From contig NZ_CP097127.1 in the NCBI RefSeq assembly GCF_023330665.1, positions 2,604,001 through 2,668,000 on the forward strand: a DNA stretch of 64,000 nucleotides. The letters are read 5' to 3'. Shown piece by piece: positions 25,178-33,944 of the stretch (position 1 is its first letter; each line of letters begins with the position of its first letter). The notes under the pieces were generated by a model. The model was not told the origin of the DNA, ran no database searches, and saw only the letters and a program-made list of their open reading frames with translations. The position numbers and the translations under genes were made by a program. Origin of the DNA: Conexibacter sp. S30A1. Its GTDB lineage: Bacteria; Actinomycetota; Thermoleophilia; Solirubrobacterales; Solirubrobacteraceae.

Positions 25178-26551
25178 GTGAATGAGGATCGTCGCCGGGA
25201 GATCGGCCTGTTTCGTTACACCCTGATTCGTGACGCCGCCGATGAGGGGTTGTCGAAAGCTGAGCGTGGCCGGCTCGTTCGGTCACTGGCTGGGCGTGAG
25301 CATGTCGGGCCTGATGGGCAGCTCGTCAGGGTCGCGCGCGGCACTCTGGATGAGTGGATTCGTGCTTATCGCCGCGGCGGGTTCGAGGCTTTGCTTCCCC
25401 GGCGGCGGGTCGTCCCGGTCAGGACACCGGCCGAGACATTGGAGCTGGCGTTCGCTTTGAAACGTGAGCGGCCGGAGCGAACCGCCGCGCAGGTCAGGCA
25501 GATCATGCTCGCCAGCGTCAAGGACGGTGAGGACGTGCCGGGGTTGCGGACATTGCAGACGCATCTGGCTCGTGCCGGGTTGAACGTCAGGGGTGATGGT
25601 CACACTGCAGGGAAGGTTTATGGCCGGTTCGAAGCCGCTGCCCGGAATGAGCTGTGGACTGGGGACGGGTTACATGGCCCCAGGCTCGCCGGCACCGCCG
25701 CGCGGGCGGTGCTCGTCGCGTTTATCGACGATCACTCTCGCCTGCTGACCGGGTGGCGGTGGGGGACCGGTGAGGATGTGTTCCGCCTCGAGGCCGCGCT
25801 CCGTGCCGGGTTGATGAGCCGTGGGGTGCCCGGCCAGATTTTGGTTGACCGCGGCTCGGCGTTCGTGTCCTCACAGCTATTTCGTGCGTGTGCGGTGCTT
25901 GGTGTGAGGCTGATTCACGCAAGCCCGAGGGCGGCGACAACGAAAGGGAAAATCGAACGCTTCTTCCGGACCGTGCGCGACCAGTTCCTGGTGGAGATCG
26001 ATGATGGCATCGAGCTGGCGGAGCTGAACCGTCGGTTCTCCGCGTGGGTGGAGGTCGTTTATCACCGCCGGGTGCACTCAGAGACCAAGCAAGCCCCGCT
26101 GGCCCGGTTTGATGCGGCGGGCGCACCCCAGTTGCCGACCCCGGCGCTGTTGCGCGAAGCGTTTCTGTGGAGTCAGGAACGGACGGTCACGAAGACCGCG
26201 ACCGTGTCGCTTTACGCCAACCAATACGAGGTCAACGCCGCGCTCGCCGGCTGCAAGGTCGAGTTGGTGTTCGACCCGTTCGATCTCACGATGATCGAGG
26301 TTCGCTACCAGCATCGCCCGATGGGGACCGCCACACCTTTGGTGATCGGCCGCCGCACCCACCCACAAGCCCAGCGGGAGCTGCCGCCACCACCGGCCGG
26401 CACAGGGATCGACTACCTGAAGCTGCTGGCTGAGCAGCGCGACGCTGAGCTGGGTGGTCAGCGGATCGACTACGCCAGCCTCACAAACAACGGCGACGGC
26501 GACGGCGACGGCGAGAAGGATCGTGACATCAACCAAAAGCAGGAGGGATGA
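25178..26551 (+). CDS. DDE integrase/transposase of copy A
   Basis: A 457-residue Mu/TnsB-type integrase. An N-terminal helix-turn-helix region (GLSKAERGRLVRSLAG and TLDEWIRAYRRGGFEALLP) precedes the catalytic rve core: ELWTGDGLHGPRL (first Asp), ILVDRGSAFVSSQLF (second Asp) and TTKGKIERFFRTVRDQF (Glu). A Mu-type beta-barrel follows (TATVSLYANQYEVNAAL). The C-terminal tail is Asp/Gly/Lys-rich (NGDGDGDGEKDRD) and may contact the ATPase. The GTG start is the only one giving the conserved N-terminus shared with copy B. The ATPase gene starts three bases after the stop. Confidence 0.88.
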   Translation: MNEDRRREIGLFRYTLIRDAADEGLSKAERGRLVRSLAGREHVGPDGQLVRVARGTLDEWIRAYRRGGFEALLPRRRVVPVRTPAETLELAFALKRERPERTAAQVRQIMLASVKDGEDVPGLRTLQTHLARAGLNVRGDGHTAGKVYGRFEAAARNELWTGDGLHGPRLAGTAARAVLVAFIDDHSRLLTGWRWGTGEDVFRLEAALRAGLMSRGVPGQILVDRGSAFVSSQLFRACAVLGVRLIHASPRAATTKGKIERFFRTVRDQFLVEIDDGIELAELNRRFSAWVEVVYHRRVHSETKQAPLARFDAAGAPQLPTPALLREAFLWSQERTVTKTATVSLYANQYEVNAALAGCKVELVFDPFDLTMIEVRYQHRPMGTATPLVIGRRTHPQAQRELPPPPAGTGIDYLKLLAEQRDAELGGQRIDYASLTNNGDGDGDGEKDRDINQKQEG

Positions 26552-26554
26552 GCA

Positions 26555-27370
26555 GTGAGTATTGACAGGTTGCGCGCCCATTACGGGTTCACACGCATGC
26601 CGTTCGGGAAGGATCTGGCACCGGGAATGTTGCATGCCCATGGCTCGCATGCTGAGGCGGTCGCCCGGATGGCGTGGTGCATCAGTGAGCAGGCGATCGG
26701 TGTGATCAGCGGGGAGTGCGGCGCCGGCAAAACTGTTGCTGCCCGCGCCGCTGTGGCGAGCCTTGATGCCTCAAGGCACACGGTGCTTTATCTCGGAACC
26801 CCCGGCGTCGGGTTGCGCGGTATCTACGGGCTGATCATCAACACCCTGGGCGCCACCCCTAGGTTCCATCACGCCGCTCTGATCCCCCAAGCCCAAGAGA
26901 TGCTCGCCGCCGAGAGCGCGGAGCGTGGCAAGCATGTCGTGATCATCATTGATGAAGCCCATTTGCTTGACGCGGAGAGCCTGGAGGGGATCCGGTGTTT
27001 GTCAAACATGGGGATGGACCAGACCGCCCCGTTCTGTTTGCTTTTGCTCGGCCAACCCACACTTCGGCGTCGGCTGCGCAACGGCACGTTCACCGCGCTG
27101 GACCAGAGGATCGCGGTGCGTTACACGATCAACGGCCTCGACCTGAAAGAGACCCGAAGCTATGTGCAGCATCATTTGGCGCTCGCGGGCCGCTCGGACA
27201 CCCTGTTCTCCGATGATGCGATCAGCCTGATCCACACCACGTCCCGTGGTCTGCCGAGGTTGATCAACAACCTCGCTGTCGCGGCGCTGGTTGCCGCGTT
27301 CGCGGCAAACAAGGCGATCGTGGATGAGAGCTCGGCACGGGTCGCCGTCACAGAGGTCTCAGCCGAATGA
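26555..27370 (+). CDS. ExeA/TnsC-like AAA ATPase of copy A
   Basis: A 271-residue AAA+ ATPase. The start is LRAHYGFTRMPFGKDLAP, typical of ExeA-family and TniB-like transposition ATPases. Walker A is GECGAGKT (about residue 53), Walker B is VVIIIDEAHLL (about residue 132), sensor-type LLLLGQPTLRRRL follows, and the arginine-finger region is SRGLPRLINNLAVAAL. In Mu (MuB), Tn7 (TnsC) and Tn5053 (TniB) such ATPases select target DNA and activate the DDE enzyme. Overlap of its stop with the next start (ATGA) shows coupled translation with the DUF3987-like gene. Confidence 0.88.
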   Translation: MSIDRLRAHYGFTRMPFGKDLAPGMLHAHGSHAEAVARMAWCISEQAIGVISGECGAGKTVAARAAVASLDASRHTVLYLGTPGVGLRGIYGLIINTLGATPRFHHAALIPQAQEMLAAESAERGKHVVIIIDEAHLLDAESLEGIRCLSNMGMDQTAPFCLLLLGQPTLRRRLRNGTFTALDQRIAVRYTINGLDLKETRSYVQHHLALAGRSDTLFSDDAISLIHTTSRGLPRLINNLAVAALVAAFAANKAIVDESSARVAVTEVSAE

Positions 27371-28638
27371 CCGCCACCCTGTCGCTGCTTGACCCGCCAC
27401 CGGAGGATCAGCCTACAAACAGCGGGCTGCTGCCAGCACCGCCAGGCTGGCCGCAAGCACCAGCACCCGCCGTCTACCACGAGCTGCTCGGCGAGATCGT
27501 GGGCCGCGTCGCCCCGCACACCGAGGCTGACCCGGTCGCGATCCTCACCCAGCTGCTGGTCGGGTTCGGTACCGCCATCGGTCGTGGCGCGTGGTTCCAA
27601 GTCGAAGCGACCCGCCATCACACCAACGAGTTCATGCTGCTGGTCGGTGACAGCGCGAAGGCGAGAAAGGGGTCATCTTGGGATCATGTCCGTCGGCTTC
27701 TGGTCAGTGTCGACACGTCGATCGACTCACGGATTCTCACCGGCCTATCCAGTGGCGAGGGGTTGATCTGGGCGGTCCGTGACCCAGCCGGCCAGGATCC
27801 CGGTCACCCTGATCAGCGGCTGCTGGTGATCGAACCAGAATTCGCGTCAGTATTGAAGGCCGCAAGCCGTGAGATCTCGACACTCTCACCAACTCTGCGC
27901 TCAGCGTGGGATGGACGGCCACTGGCGATCCTGACCCGCACCGCGCCGGCGCGCGCCAGCACCGCGCACATCACGCTAATCGGTCACATCACCCAACACG
28001 AGTTGCGCCGCCACATAACCCAGGCAGAGCTCTCCAACGGGTATCTGAACCGGATCCTGATCGTCTGCTGCCGCCGCCAGCGCCTGCTCCCAGAAGGCGG
28101 CGAACCTGACCCCCTCGCCGGCACCGGCCTTGATCGCCTGCTCGCCACGGCGCTACGCCAAGCACGCACAGCCGGCCAGATCAAGCTTGATCCCGACGCC
28201 CGGGAGATGTGGCATCACGCCTACCGCACACTCGCCCAGCCACAGGCCGGGATTATCGGCCAGATCACCGCCCGCGCCGAAGCGCACGTCATCCGCCTCG
28301 CGCTTCTCTACGCCCTCGCTGACGGCAAAACCCAGATCGGCAGCCCGCACCTGAGCGCCGCACTCGCGCTCCAGGACTACGCCACCCGGTCCGCAGCATG
28401 GGCGCTCACCGGTGCGACCGGTCAGCCACTCGCCGAACAGATCCACACCATCCTCACAAACCATCCCGGCGGACTGACCCGCAGCCAAATCAGCCAGACC
28501 CTCAACCACAACCAGCCCGCCGGGCAGATCGACCACGCCCTCCAAGCCCTGCACGCCGCCCACCGCGTCCACAGCACCCAGATCCCGACCGGCGGACGAC
28601 CCGCCCAGCTCTGGGCCGCCAGCAGCAGCGGGACATAA
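27367..28638 (+). CDS. DUF3987-type helicase/primase-like protein of copy A
   Basis: A 423-residue protein. Features are ELLGEIVGRVAPHTEADPVAIL at the start, the P-loop-like VGDSAKARKGSSWDHV (about residue 95), LSSGEGLIWAVRD, LLVIEPEFASVLKAASRE (Walker B-like acidic motif), ITLIGHITQHELRRHIT and the NGYLNRILIVCCRRQRLLPEGG region. A C-terminal winged-helix-like part follows (GGLTRSQISQTLNHNQPAGQIDHAL). This pattern is that of DUF3987 proteins, usually seen with primase-polymerases in plasmids and integrative elements. Its presence as the last gene of a transposon core is unusual. Enzymatic activity is not proven. Confidence 0.78.
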   Translation: MTATLSLLDPPPEDQPTNSGLLPAPPGWPQAPAPAVYHELLGEIVGRVAPHTEADPVAILTQLLVGFGTAIGRGAWFQVEATRHHTNEFMLLVGDSAKARKGSSWDHVRRLLVSVDTSIDSRILTGLSSGEGLIWAVRDPAGQDPGHPDQRLLVIEPEFASVLKAASREISTLSPTLRSAWDGRPLAILTRTAPARASTAHITLIGHITQHELRRHITQAELSNGYLNRILIVCCRRQRLLPEGGEPDPLAGTGLDRLLATALRQARTAGQIKLDPDAREMWHHAYRTLAQPQAGIIGQITARAEAHVIRLALLYALADGKTQIGSPHLSAALALQDYATRSAAWALTGATGQPLAEQIHTILTNHPGGLTRSQISQTLNHNQPAGQIDHALQALHAAHRVHSTQIPTGGRPAQLWAASSSGT

Positions 28639-28939
28639 CCGGCCGGCTGCCTACCGCCACGCGCGAGTGGGTCGAATCGCTCGCCGAGCACCCGGCCGCG
28701 CCACCAGACCGGTCACTCAGAAACCTGAGCACCTCATGGCGAGCGATCAAAAGCGAAAGCGAAGCGGTCACAAACGCGCGACAAGCAACCGCAAGCCCAC
28801 GACCCTGACCGCCCTTCATTGCGAGCCGATCAGCCGTCAGCCCGGGACCCCACCCCGGACTTACTTCTTCTTTCGTACCCCACCCCCCGATGCCGCCGAA
28901 CAAAAGCATCACCGTCCCGAAAATCAACGGCGCTCAACA
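28639..28939 (+). other. Right-end region of copy A
   Basis: About 300 bases between the last gene and the right inverted repeat. It shares blocks with the matching region of copy B (44243-44534): GAGTGGGTCG near 28665 and GCGGTCACAAACGCGCGAC near 28765, and ATCAACGGC next to the end. These may be transposase binding sites. Short frames exist here, but the reading frame is not consistent between copies, so no gene is called. Confidence 0.5.
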
Positions 28940-29079
28940 ATGCGTTGGAAGTGATCGCGGTAGCTGGACGGGCGTGGGTGCTCAGGTTCGGGCCGGCGGA
29001 TCCGTGGGCGGTCGCGTCGCGGTTGTCTGGCGGGGTGCTGTTGGCAACGCGAGTTCCCGCCTTCCCGTGGACGAGTTGA
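28940..29079 (+). pseudogene. DUF6431-like protein of copy B, C-terminal part
   Basis: Continues the gene broken at 24367. It reads ALEVIAVAGRAWVLRFGP and ends with the stop at 29077-29079, matching the C-terminus of the intact copy A protein. It has no start of its own, so it is not expressed as a functional protein unless read through from copy A. Confidence 0.85.
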
Positions 29080-29131
29080 GCTGAGATCGTTTCCGCGCTT
29101 GTGATGAGTCAGAGCGCGGGGAGAACAAGAC

Positions 29132-30499
29132 GTGGATGAGAATGCTCGTCGGGAGATCGGCCTGTTCCGTTATGCGCTGATTCGTGACCCGGCCGATCTG
29201 GGGTTGTCGAAGGCTGAGCGCGGGCGGTTGGTGCGGGCGCTGGCTGAGCGAGATCATCTTGGTCCGGACGGCCGGCTGGTCAGGGTCAGTGCCACGACGC
29301 TGCGGCGGTGGATCTGCGCGTACCGTCACGGCGGGTTCGAAGCTCTCCTTCCCCGGCATCGGGTCGTGGCGGTGCGCACGCCGGCTGAGATGCTGCAGCT
29401 CGCGTTCGCGCTCAAGCGTGAACGGCCGGGACGGACCGCTGCTCAGGTCAGGGAGATCATGCTCGCCAACAGCGGTGACGGTGAGGTGGTGTTGGGGTTA
29501 CGGACGTTGCAGACCCACTTGGCGAGGGAGGGGTTGAACGTTCGTGGTGACGGACGGTCTGCGGGCAAGGTTTATGGCCGCTTCGAAGCTTCCGTGCGTA
29601 ACGAGCTGTGGACCGGGGATGGGTTACATGGCCCGAAGCTGGCTGGTCCCACAGCCCGGCGGGCGGTGTTGCTCGCGTTCATCGATGATCACTCCCGGTT
29701 GCTGGTCGGGTGGCGTTGGGGGACCGGTGAGGACGTGTTCGGATTGGAAGCCGGGCTACGGCCGGGGCTGATGGCGCGTGGCGTTCCGGACCAGATCCTT
29801 GTTGACCGCGGCTCGGCGTTCGTGTCCCAGCAGCTGCTGCGCGCGTGCGCGGTACTGGGCGTGAAGCTGATTCACGCCAGTCCCCGGGCAGCAGCCACGA
29901 AAGGCAAGATCGAGCGCTTTTTCAGAACGGTCCGTGACCAGTTTCTGGTCGAGATTGATGATGGTGTCGAGCTTGTGGAGCTCAACCGGTTGTTCTCAGC
30001 GTGGTTGGAGGTTGTCTATCACCGCCGTGTTCATTCTGAGACCGGGCAGACGCCGCTTGAGCGTTTCGACGCGGCTGGCGCGCCCGCGCTGCCGACCCCG
30101 GCGCTGTTGCGTGAAGCGTTTCTCTGGAGCCAGGAACGAACGGTGACTAAGACCGCGACGGTGTCGCTTTACTCAAACCAATACGAGGTCGACGCCGCGC
30201 TGGTCGGCTGCAAGGTTGAGCTGATCTTCGACCCGTTCGATCTGACCCGGATCGAGGTTCGTTACCAGCACCGGCCGTTCGGGACCGCGGTGGCGCTTGT
30301 GATCGGTCGCCGCACCCACCCCCAAGCTGAAACACAGCTGCCTGCGCCACCGCTGCCGACCGGGATCGACTACCTCAAGCTGCTCGCCGAGAAGCGCGAC
30401 AGCGAGCTCGCGGGCCGGCGGATCGATTACGCCAGCCTCACCCAGCCCGGCGACGGCGAGGATCGTGACATCAACCAGCAAGACGAGGAGGGGCAGTGA
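29132..30499 (+). CDS. DDE integrase/transposase of copy B
   Basis: A 455-residue homologue of the copy A integrase, alignable over its full length. The catalytic motifs are kept: LWTGDGLHGPKL, ILVDRGSAFVSQQLL and ATKGKIERFFRTVRDQF, as is the NQYEVDAALVGC barrel segment. The variable parts are the N-terminal linker and the C-terminal acidic tail. The gene is open although genes one and four of this copy are broken, so the pair integrase-ATPase could still act on both copies if the ends are shared. The stop overlaps the ATPase start by four bases (GTGA). Confidence 0.87.
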   Translation: MDENARREIGLFRYALIRDPADLGLSKAERGRLVRALAERDHLGPDGRLVRVSATTLRRWICAYRHGGFEALLPRHRVVAVRTPAEMLQLAFALKRERPGRTAAQVREIMLANSGDGEVVLGLRTLQTHLAREGLNVRGDGRSAGKVYGRFEASVRNELWTGDGLHGPKLAGPTARRAVLLAFIDDHSRLLVGWRWGTGEDVFGLEAGLRPGLMARGVPDQILVDRGSAFVSQQLLRACAVLGVKLIHASPRAAATKGKIERFFRTVRDQFLVEIDDGVELVELNRLFSAWLEVVYHRRVHSETGQTPLERFDAAGAPALPTPALLREAFLWSQERTVTKTATVSLYSNQYEVDAALVGCKVELIFDPFDLTRIEVRYQHRPFGTAVALVIGRRTHPQAETQLPAPPLPTGIDYLKLLAEKRDSELAGRRIDYASLTQPGDGEDRDINQQDEEGQ

Positions 30500-31311
30500 G
30501 TATCGACAGGTTGCGCGCCCACTATGGGTTCACCCGTATGCCGTTTTCCAAAGACCTCGCGCCGGGGATGCTGCACTCGCATTCAGCGCATGCCGAAGCG
30601 GTCGCTCGGATGTCGTGGTGCATTGCTGAGCAGGCGATCGGCGTGATCAGCGGCGAGTGCGGTGCAGGCAAGACCGTCGCTGCCCGTGCGGCGGTCGCCA
30701 GCCTGGACGCCTCCAGGCACACGGTCCTCTATCTCGGCACCCCCGGGGTTGGGTTGCGCGGTGTTTACACCACGATCATCACCGGCCTTGGTGGCGTTCC
30801 CCGGTTCCATCACGCCGCACTGATCCCCCAAGCCCAAGAACTGCTGGCGGCGGAGACCGAGGAGCGTGGCAAACGGGTGCTGGTCATCATCGACGAGGCC
30901 CACCTTCTCGACGCGGAGAGCCTCGAAGGCGTTCGGTGCCTGTCGAACATGGGGATGGACCAGGCCGCCCCGTTCTGTCTTCTGCTGCTCGGCCAACCCA
31001 CGTTGCGTCGCCGCCTGCGGCAGGCAACGTTCACCGCGTTGGATCAGCGGATCGCGGTCCGCTACGCAATCAACGGTCTGGACCAGGCTGAGACGACCAG
31101 CTATGTGAAACATCATCTCGCGCTCGCGGGCCGCTCAGACAACCTGTTCTCCGATGACGCTATTGACCTGATCCACGCCACCAGCCGTGGACTACCGAGG
31201 TTGATCAACAACCTTGCAGTCGCGTCGCTGGTCGCTGCGTTCGCGTCAAACAAAGCCGTCGTGGACGAGGCGACCGCCAGGGTCGCGGTCGCTGAGGTCT
31301 CAGCAGAATGA
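30496..31311 (+). CDS. ExeA/TnsC-like AAA ATPase of copy B
   Basis: 271 residues, the same length as the copy A protein. Walker A GECGAGKT, Walker B VLVIIDEAHLL, LLLLGQPTLRRRL and SRGLPRLINNLAVASL are all intact. Differences cluster in the loop after Walker A (GVYTTIITGLGGVP) and in the helical region before Walker B. Start GTG in the ATPase/DDE overlap. The stop overlaps the start of the split DUF3987-like gene (ATGA), as in copy A. Confidence 0.87.
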   Translation: MSIDRLRAHYGFTRMPFSKDLAPGMLHSHSAHAEAVARMSWCIAEQAIGVISGECGAGKTVAARAAVASLDASRHTVLYLGTPGVGLRGVYTTIITGLGGVPRFHHAALIPQAQELLAAETEERGKRVLVIIDEAHLLDAESLEGVRCLSNMGMDQAAPFCLLLLGQPTLRRRLRQATFTALDQRIAVRYAINGLDQAETTSYVKHHLALAGRSDNLFSDDAIDLIHATSRGLPRLINNLAVASLVAAFASNKAVVDEATARVAVAEVSAE

Positions 31312-31931
31312 CCAGACCAGATGGCGTGCTGTCACTGCTTGAGCAGCCAGACGATGAACGCCAGAGCAGCAGCCGGCCGCTGCTGCCGATCCCTGAGGGC
31401 TGGCCCGTACCACCGGACATAGCGGCCTATCACGGGCTGATCGGCGAGATCGTCAACAGGATCGCCCCGCACACAGAAGCAGACCCGGTAGCGATCCTCG
31501 CCCAGCTGCTCGTCGCCTTCGGCGCCGCCGCTGGCCGTGGCGCATGGTTCCAGGTTGAAGCGACAAGACATCATGCGAACGAGTTCCTTGTCCTGATCGG
31601 TGACTCAGCTCGCGCTCGCAAAGGCAGCTCATGGGATCACGTTCGAGCGTTGATCACCAACGCCGACACTCAGATCAGCAGCCGGATCCTGACCGGCCTG
31701 AGCTCCGGGGAGGGGTTGATCCACGCGGTCCGTGACCCTGTCGGCCAGGACCCTGGCGTCAGTGACCGACGGCTCCTAGTGATCGAACCGGAGTTCGTCA
31801 GTGTCCTAAAGAACGTAAGCCGTGAGATCTCCACGCTGTCACCAACACTGCGTTCAGCTTGGGATGGACGGCCACTGGCGATCCTGACCCGGACCGCGCC
31901 TGCCCGTGCGACCGATGCGCACATCTCAGTG
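31308..31931 (+). pseudogene. DUF3987-type protein of copy B, N-terminal part (split by RIT element)
   Basis: The first 208 codons match copy A, including the P-loop-like IGDSARARKGSSWDHV and LLVIEPEFVSVLKNV. The RIT element enters after AHISV. The remaining 666 bases are at 43577-44242. Joined, they give 1290 bases and one open frame of 429 codons, against 423 in copy A, so the gene was intact before the insertion. Confidence 0.88.
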
Positions 31932-31975
31932 TTATGCGGGGCGGCTTTTTATGCCGGGTAGACGCCCGGCGGCCC
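31926..31975 (+). repeat. Left 50-bp terminal inverted repeat of the RIT element
   Basis: The 50 bases from TCAGTGTTATGCGG to CCCGGCGGCCC are a perfect inverse of 43501-43550. The first six, TCAGTG, also belong to the original target, so the element proper may begin at 31932. The inner half contains the palindromic GCCGGG..CCCGGC core expected of a recombinase binding site. Confidence 0.9.
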
Positions 31976-32001
31976 CCGATCCAGCCCGGAGGCTCGTGGG
32001 C

Positions 32002-33018
32002 TCATGTTGTGTCCTCCCCGGCATAATCGTCGAGGGACTCGAGGTAGGTGAGGAGCTGGTCGCTGGGTTTGTACCGTCCGGGGGTGGTGTGTGGCGGTGC
32101 GGTTCTGGCGAGCGCTTGTTCCTTGAGTTTGAGGCTGGCGTGCAGATAGGCCTGGGTGGACTGGATCGACTCGTGCCCGAGCCAGAGGGCGATGACTGTG
32201 ATGTCGTTCTCGGCGTCGAGCAACTGCATGGCTGTCGTGTGACGTAGTACGTGGGGTGTTATGTTCTTGTGGGCGAGTGTCGGGCATCCGCTTGCCGCGG
32301 TGGTCACGTGCTTGGCGAGCAGGTCTTCGACCGCGTCGCGGCTGAGCCGCCCGCCTCGCCGGGTTGGGAACAGCGGATCCTCGGGCTGGCCTGAGCGTTC
32401 TTTGAGCCACACGCGCAGCACGCTGGCGGTTTGCTTGGTCAGTGGTGAGATGCGATCCTTGCGTCCCTTGCCTTGGCAGTGCAGGCAGGCGCCTTGCCCG
32501 AGCTGCAGATCCGCGCATGTCAGGCCGGTGAGCTCTGAGACGCGCAGCCCGGTGGTGATCATCACCAACAGCAGCGCGTGGTCTCGGCGCCCGAGCCAGC
32601 CGTCGCGGTCCGGGGCGCGCAGCAGCGCGTCGATCTCCGCCCGGTTCAGGTAGCTGATGACCGGGCGGGTCGTTCGTTTCGGCGGGATCGCGAGGACCCT
32701 GGCGATCAGCTCGGCGTGCTCGGGATGACGCAATGCGGCGAAGCGGTAGAGCGACCGGATCGCCGCCAGACGCGTGTTGCGGGTCCGTGGCGTGTTGCCG
32801 CGCTGCTGTTCGAGGTGGTTGAGGAAGGAGGTGATCAGCGACACGTCGAGATCTTCGAGCTGCAGGCTCGAGGGCTCTTTGCCGGTGTGTTGATGCGCGA
32901 ATGTGAGCAGCAGCCGCAGCGTGTCGCGGTAGCTGAGAACGGTGTGCGCGCTCGCGTGACGCTGGGCGAGCAGCCTCTCGGAGAAGAAGCTCTGAAGGAT
33001 CGGGGCCAGGGCGCTCAT
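32002..33018 (-). CDS. Tyrosine recombinase RitC-like
   Basis: 338 residues, the third recombinase of the trio. An N-terminal SAM-like DNA-binding domain (LAPILQSFFSERLLAQRHAS) is followed by the catalytic domain: TTGLRVSELTGL (Arg), GKGRKDR (Lys), HVLRHTTAMQLLDA (His-x-x-Arg), LGHESIQSTQAYLHA (His and the Tyr nucleophile). All catalytic residues are present. The ATG at 33018 overlaps the ritB stop. A CXXC pair (CADLQLGQGACLHCQG) is typical for this branch. The C-terminal tail ends near the left repeat. Confidence 0.88.
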   Translation of the reverse strand: MSALAPILQSFFSERLLAQRHASAHTVLSYRDTLRLLLTFAHQHTGKEPSSLQLEDLDVSLITSFLNHLEQQRGNTPRTRNTRLAAIRSLYRFAALRHPEHAELIARVLAIPPKRTTRPVISYLNRAEIDALLRAPDRDGWLGRRDHALLLVMITTGLRVSELTGLTCADLQLGQGACLHCQGKGRKDRISPLTKQTASVLRVWLKERSGQPEDPLFPTRRGGRLSRDAVEDLLAKHVTTAASGCPTLAHKNITPHVLRHTTAMQLLDAENDITVIALWLGHESIQSTQAYLHASLKLKEQALARTAPPHTTPGRYKPSDQLLTYLESLDDYAGEDTT

Positions 33019-33944
33019 CCGAGTTCTCCCAATGCGTGCTCCAGCCGCTCCTCCGCGAGCCACAAAAGCTCGGGGGTGGCGTGCAGATACCACCAGCTGG
33101 ACTCCGGTCCGGCATGCCCGAGATACCCGGACAACAGAGGCATCTGGGCGCCAACGTCGGCATGGCGGCGGTAGAAGTCCTCGAGCGTCGCGATCGCCCA
33201 GGAGTGCCGGAGATCGTGCATGTGGGCGTGCTTGCTGCCAAGGCGCGGCTGGAGCCCGGCCTGGCTGGCCAGCCGCACGAACACGCGTCGTGCGCTTGAG
33301 TAGATCATGCGGGCGCCGCCTGTCGCGAGAAAGAACGCGTCGGGGTCGCTGGGCGCGGGGCACAGCCTCTCGCGCGTGGCCCGGTAGCGCTCGAGCGCCT
33401 GAACGGTTGAGGCCGTGAGCGGCAGCGCACGCGATTTCCCGAACTTGCTGTTACGCACGGCCAGCACGCCACGGTCGAGCTCAACGTCGTCACGGTCGAG
33501 GCGCAGCGCCTCACCGACCCGCATGCCGGTCACGGCCAGAAGCCCGAACAGCGTGCTGTAGCCCGCCGCCCGCAGCGGCCCATCCAACGAGCCTGCCGCT
33601 TTGACCAGCACCGCGATCTGCTCGCTCGAGTAGCGCTGCGGCACCGAACAGCGCGGCCGATACGCCAACAGATCACTGGCCGGGATCTCGTGGGCAGGAT
33701 CGAGCGTGTGCAGATACCGCGCGAACCCGCGCACGATCGACAGCCTGGCCCGGTGGCGGTAGAGCTGCACGCCCGTCGGCTGGGTCGCCCAGGCGAGCGC
33801 CAGCTCGGTGCTCAGCACGCTCACGCCGGCACGGTCCATGTAGGCGATCAGGTCGGCCAGCATGTTGGCGTGGTCGTGCAGCTTGAACCCGAGCGCGCGC
33901 CGAACCTGCAGGTAGCGCTCACACGCCTCGCCCAGGGTACTCAT
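33015..33944 (-). CDS. Tyrosine recombinase RitB-like
   Basis: 309 residues from the ATG at 33944, which overlaps the stop of the ritA tail (ATGA). It has an N-terminal core-binding domain (LGEACERYLQVRRALGFKL) and the catalytic motifs TGMRVGEALRLDRDDV (Arg), SKFGKSR (Lys), MHDLRHSWAI (His-x-x-Arg), LSGYLGHAGPESSWWYLHA (His and Tyr). The longer open frame to 34070 runs into IS21 DNA and is not the native start. The recombinase looks intact. Confidence 0.88.
   Translation of the reverse strand: MSTLGEACERYLQVRRALGFKLHDHANMLADLIAYMDRAGVSVLSTELALAWATQPTGVQLYRHRARLSIVRGFARYLHTLDPAHEIPASDLLAYRPRCSVPQRYSSEQIAVLVKAAGSLDGPLRAAGYSTLFGLLAVTGMRVGEALRLDRDDVELDRGVLAVRNSKFGKSRALPLTASTVQALERYRATRERLCPAPSDPDAFFLATGGARMIYSSARRVFVRLASQAGLQPRLGSKHAHMHDLRHSWAIATLEDFYRRHADVGAQMPLLSGYLGHAGPESSWWYLHATPELLWLAEERLEHALGELG

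Larger units (their letters stand above)
24373..28939 (+). mobile_element. Four-gene Tn7/Mu-like transposon, copy A (intact)
   Basis: 4567 bp with perfect 12-base inverted ends, TGTTGAGCGCCG (24373-24384) and CGGCGCTCAACA (28928-28939). The flanking pentamers are ATGAG (24368-24372) and ATGCG (28940-28944), a 5-base duplication with one mismatch. It is inserted in the first gene of the related copy B, in the same orientation. All four genes are open: 24542, 25178, 26555 and 27367. The proteins differ from copy B at many positions, so this is not a recent duplication of copy B. Confidence 0.9.

Noticed and set aside
24373..28939. CRISPR-associated transposon
   Set aside because: The integrase and ATPase are of the same broad type, but no cas gene, repeat array or recognisable TniQ is present in the element.
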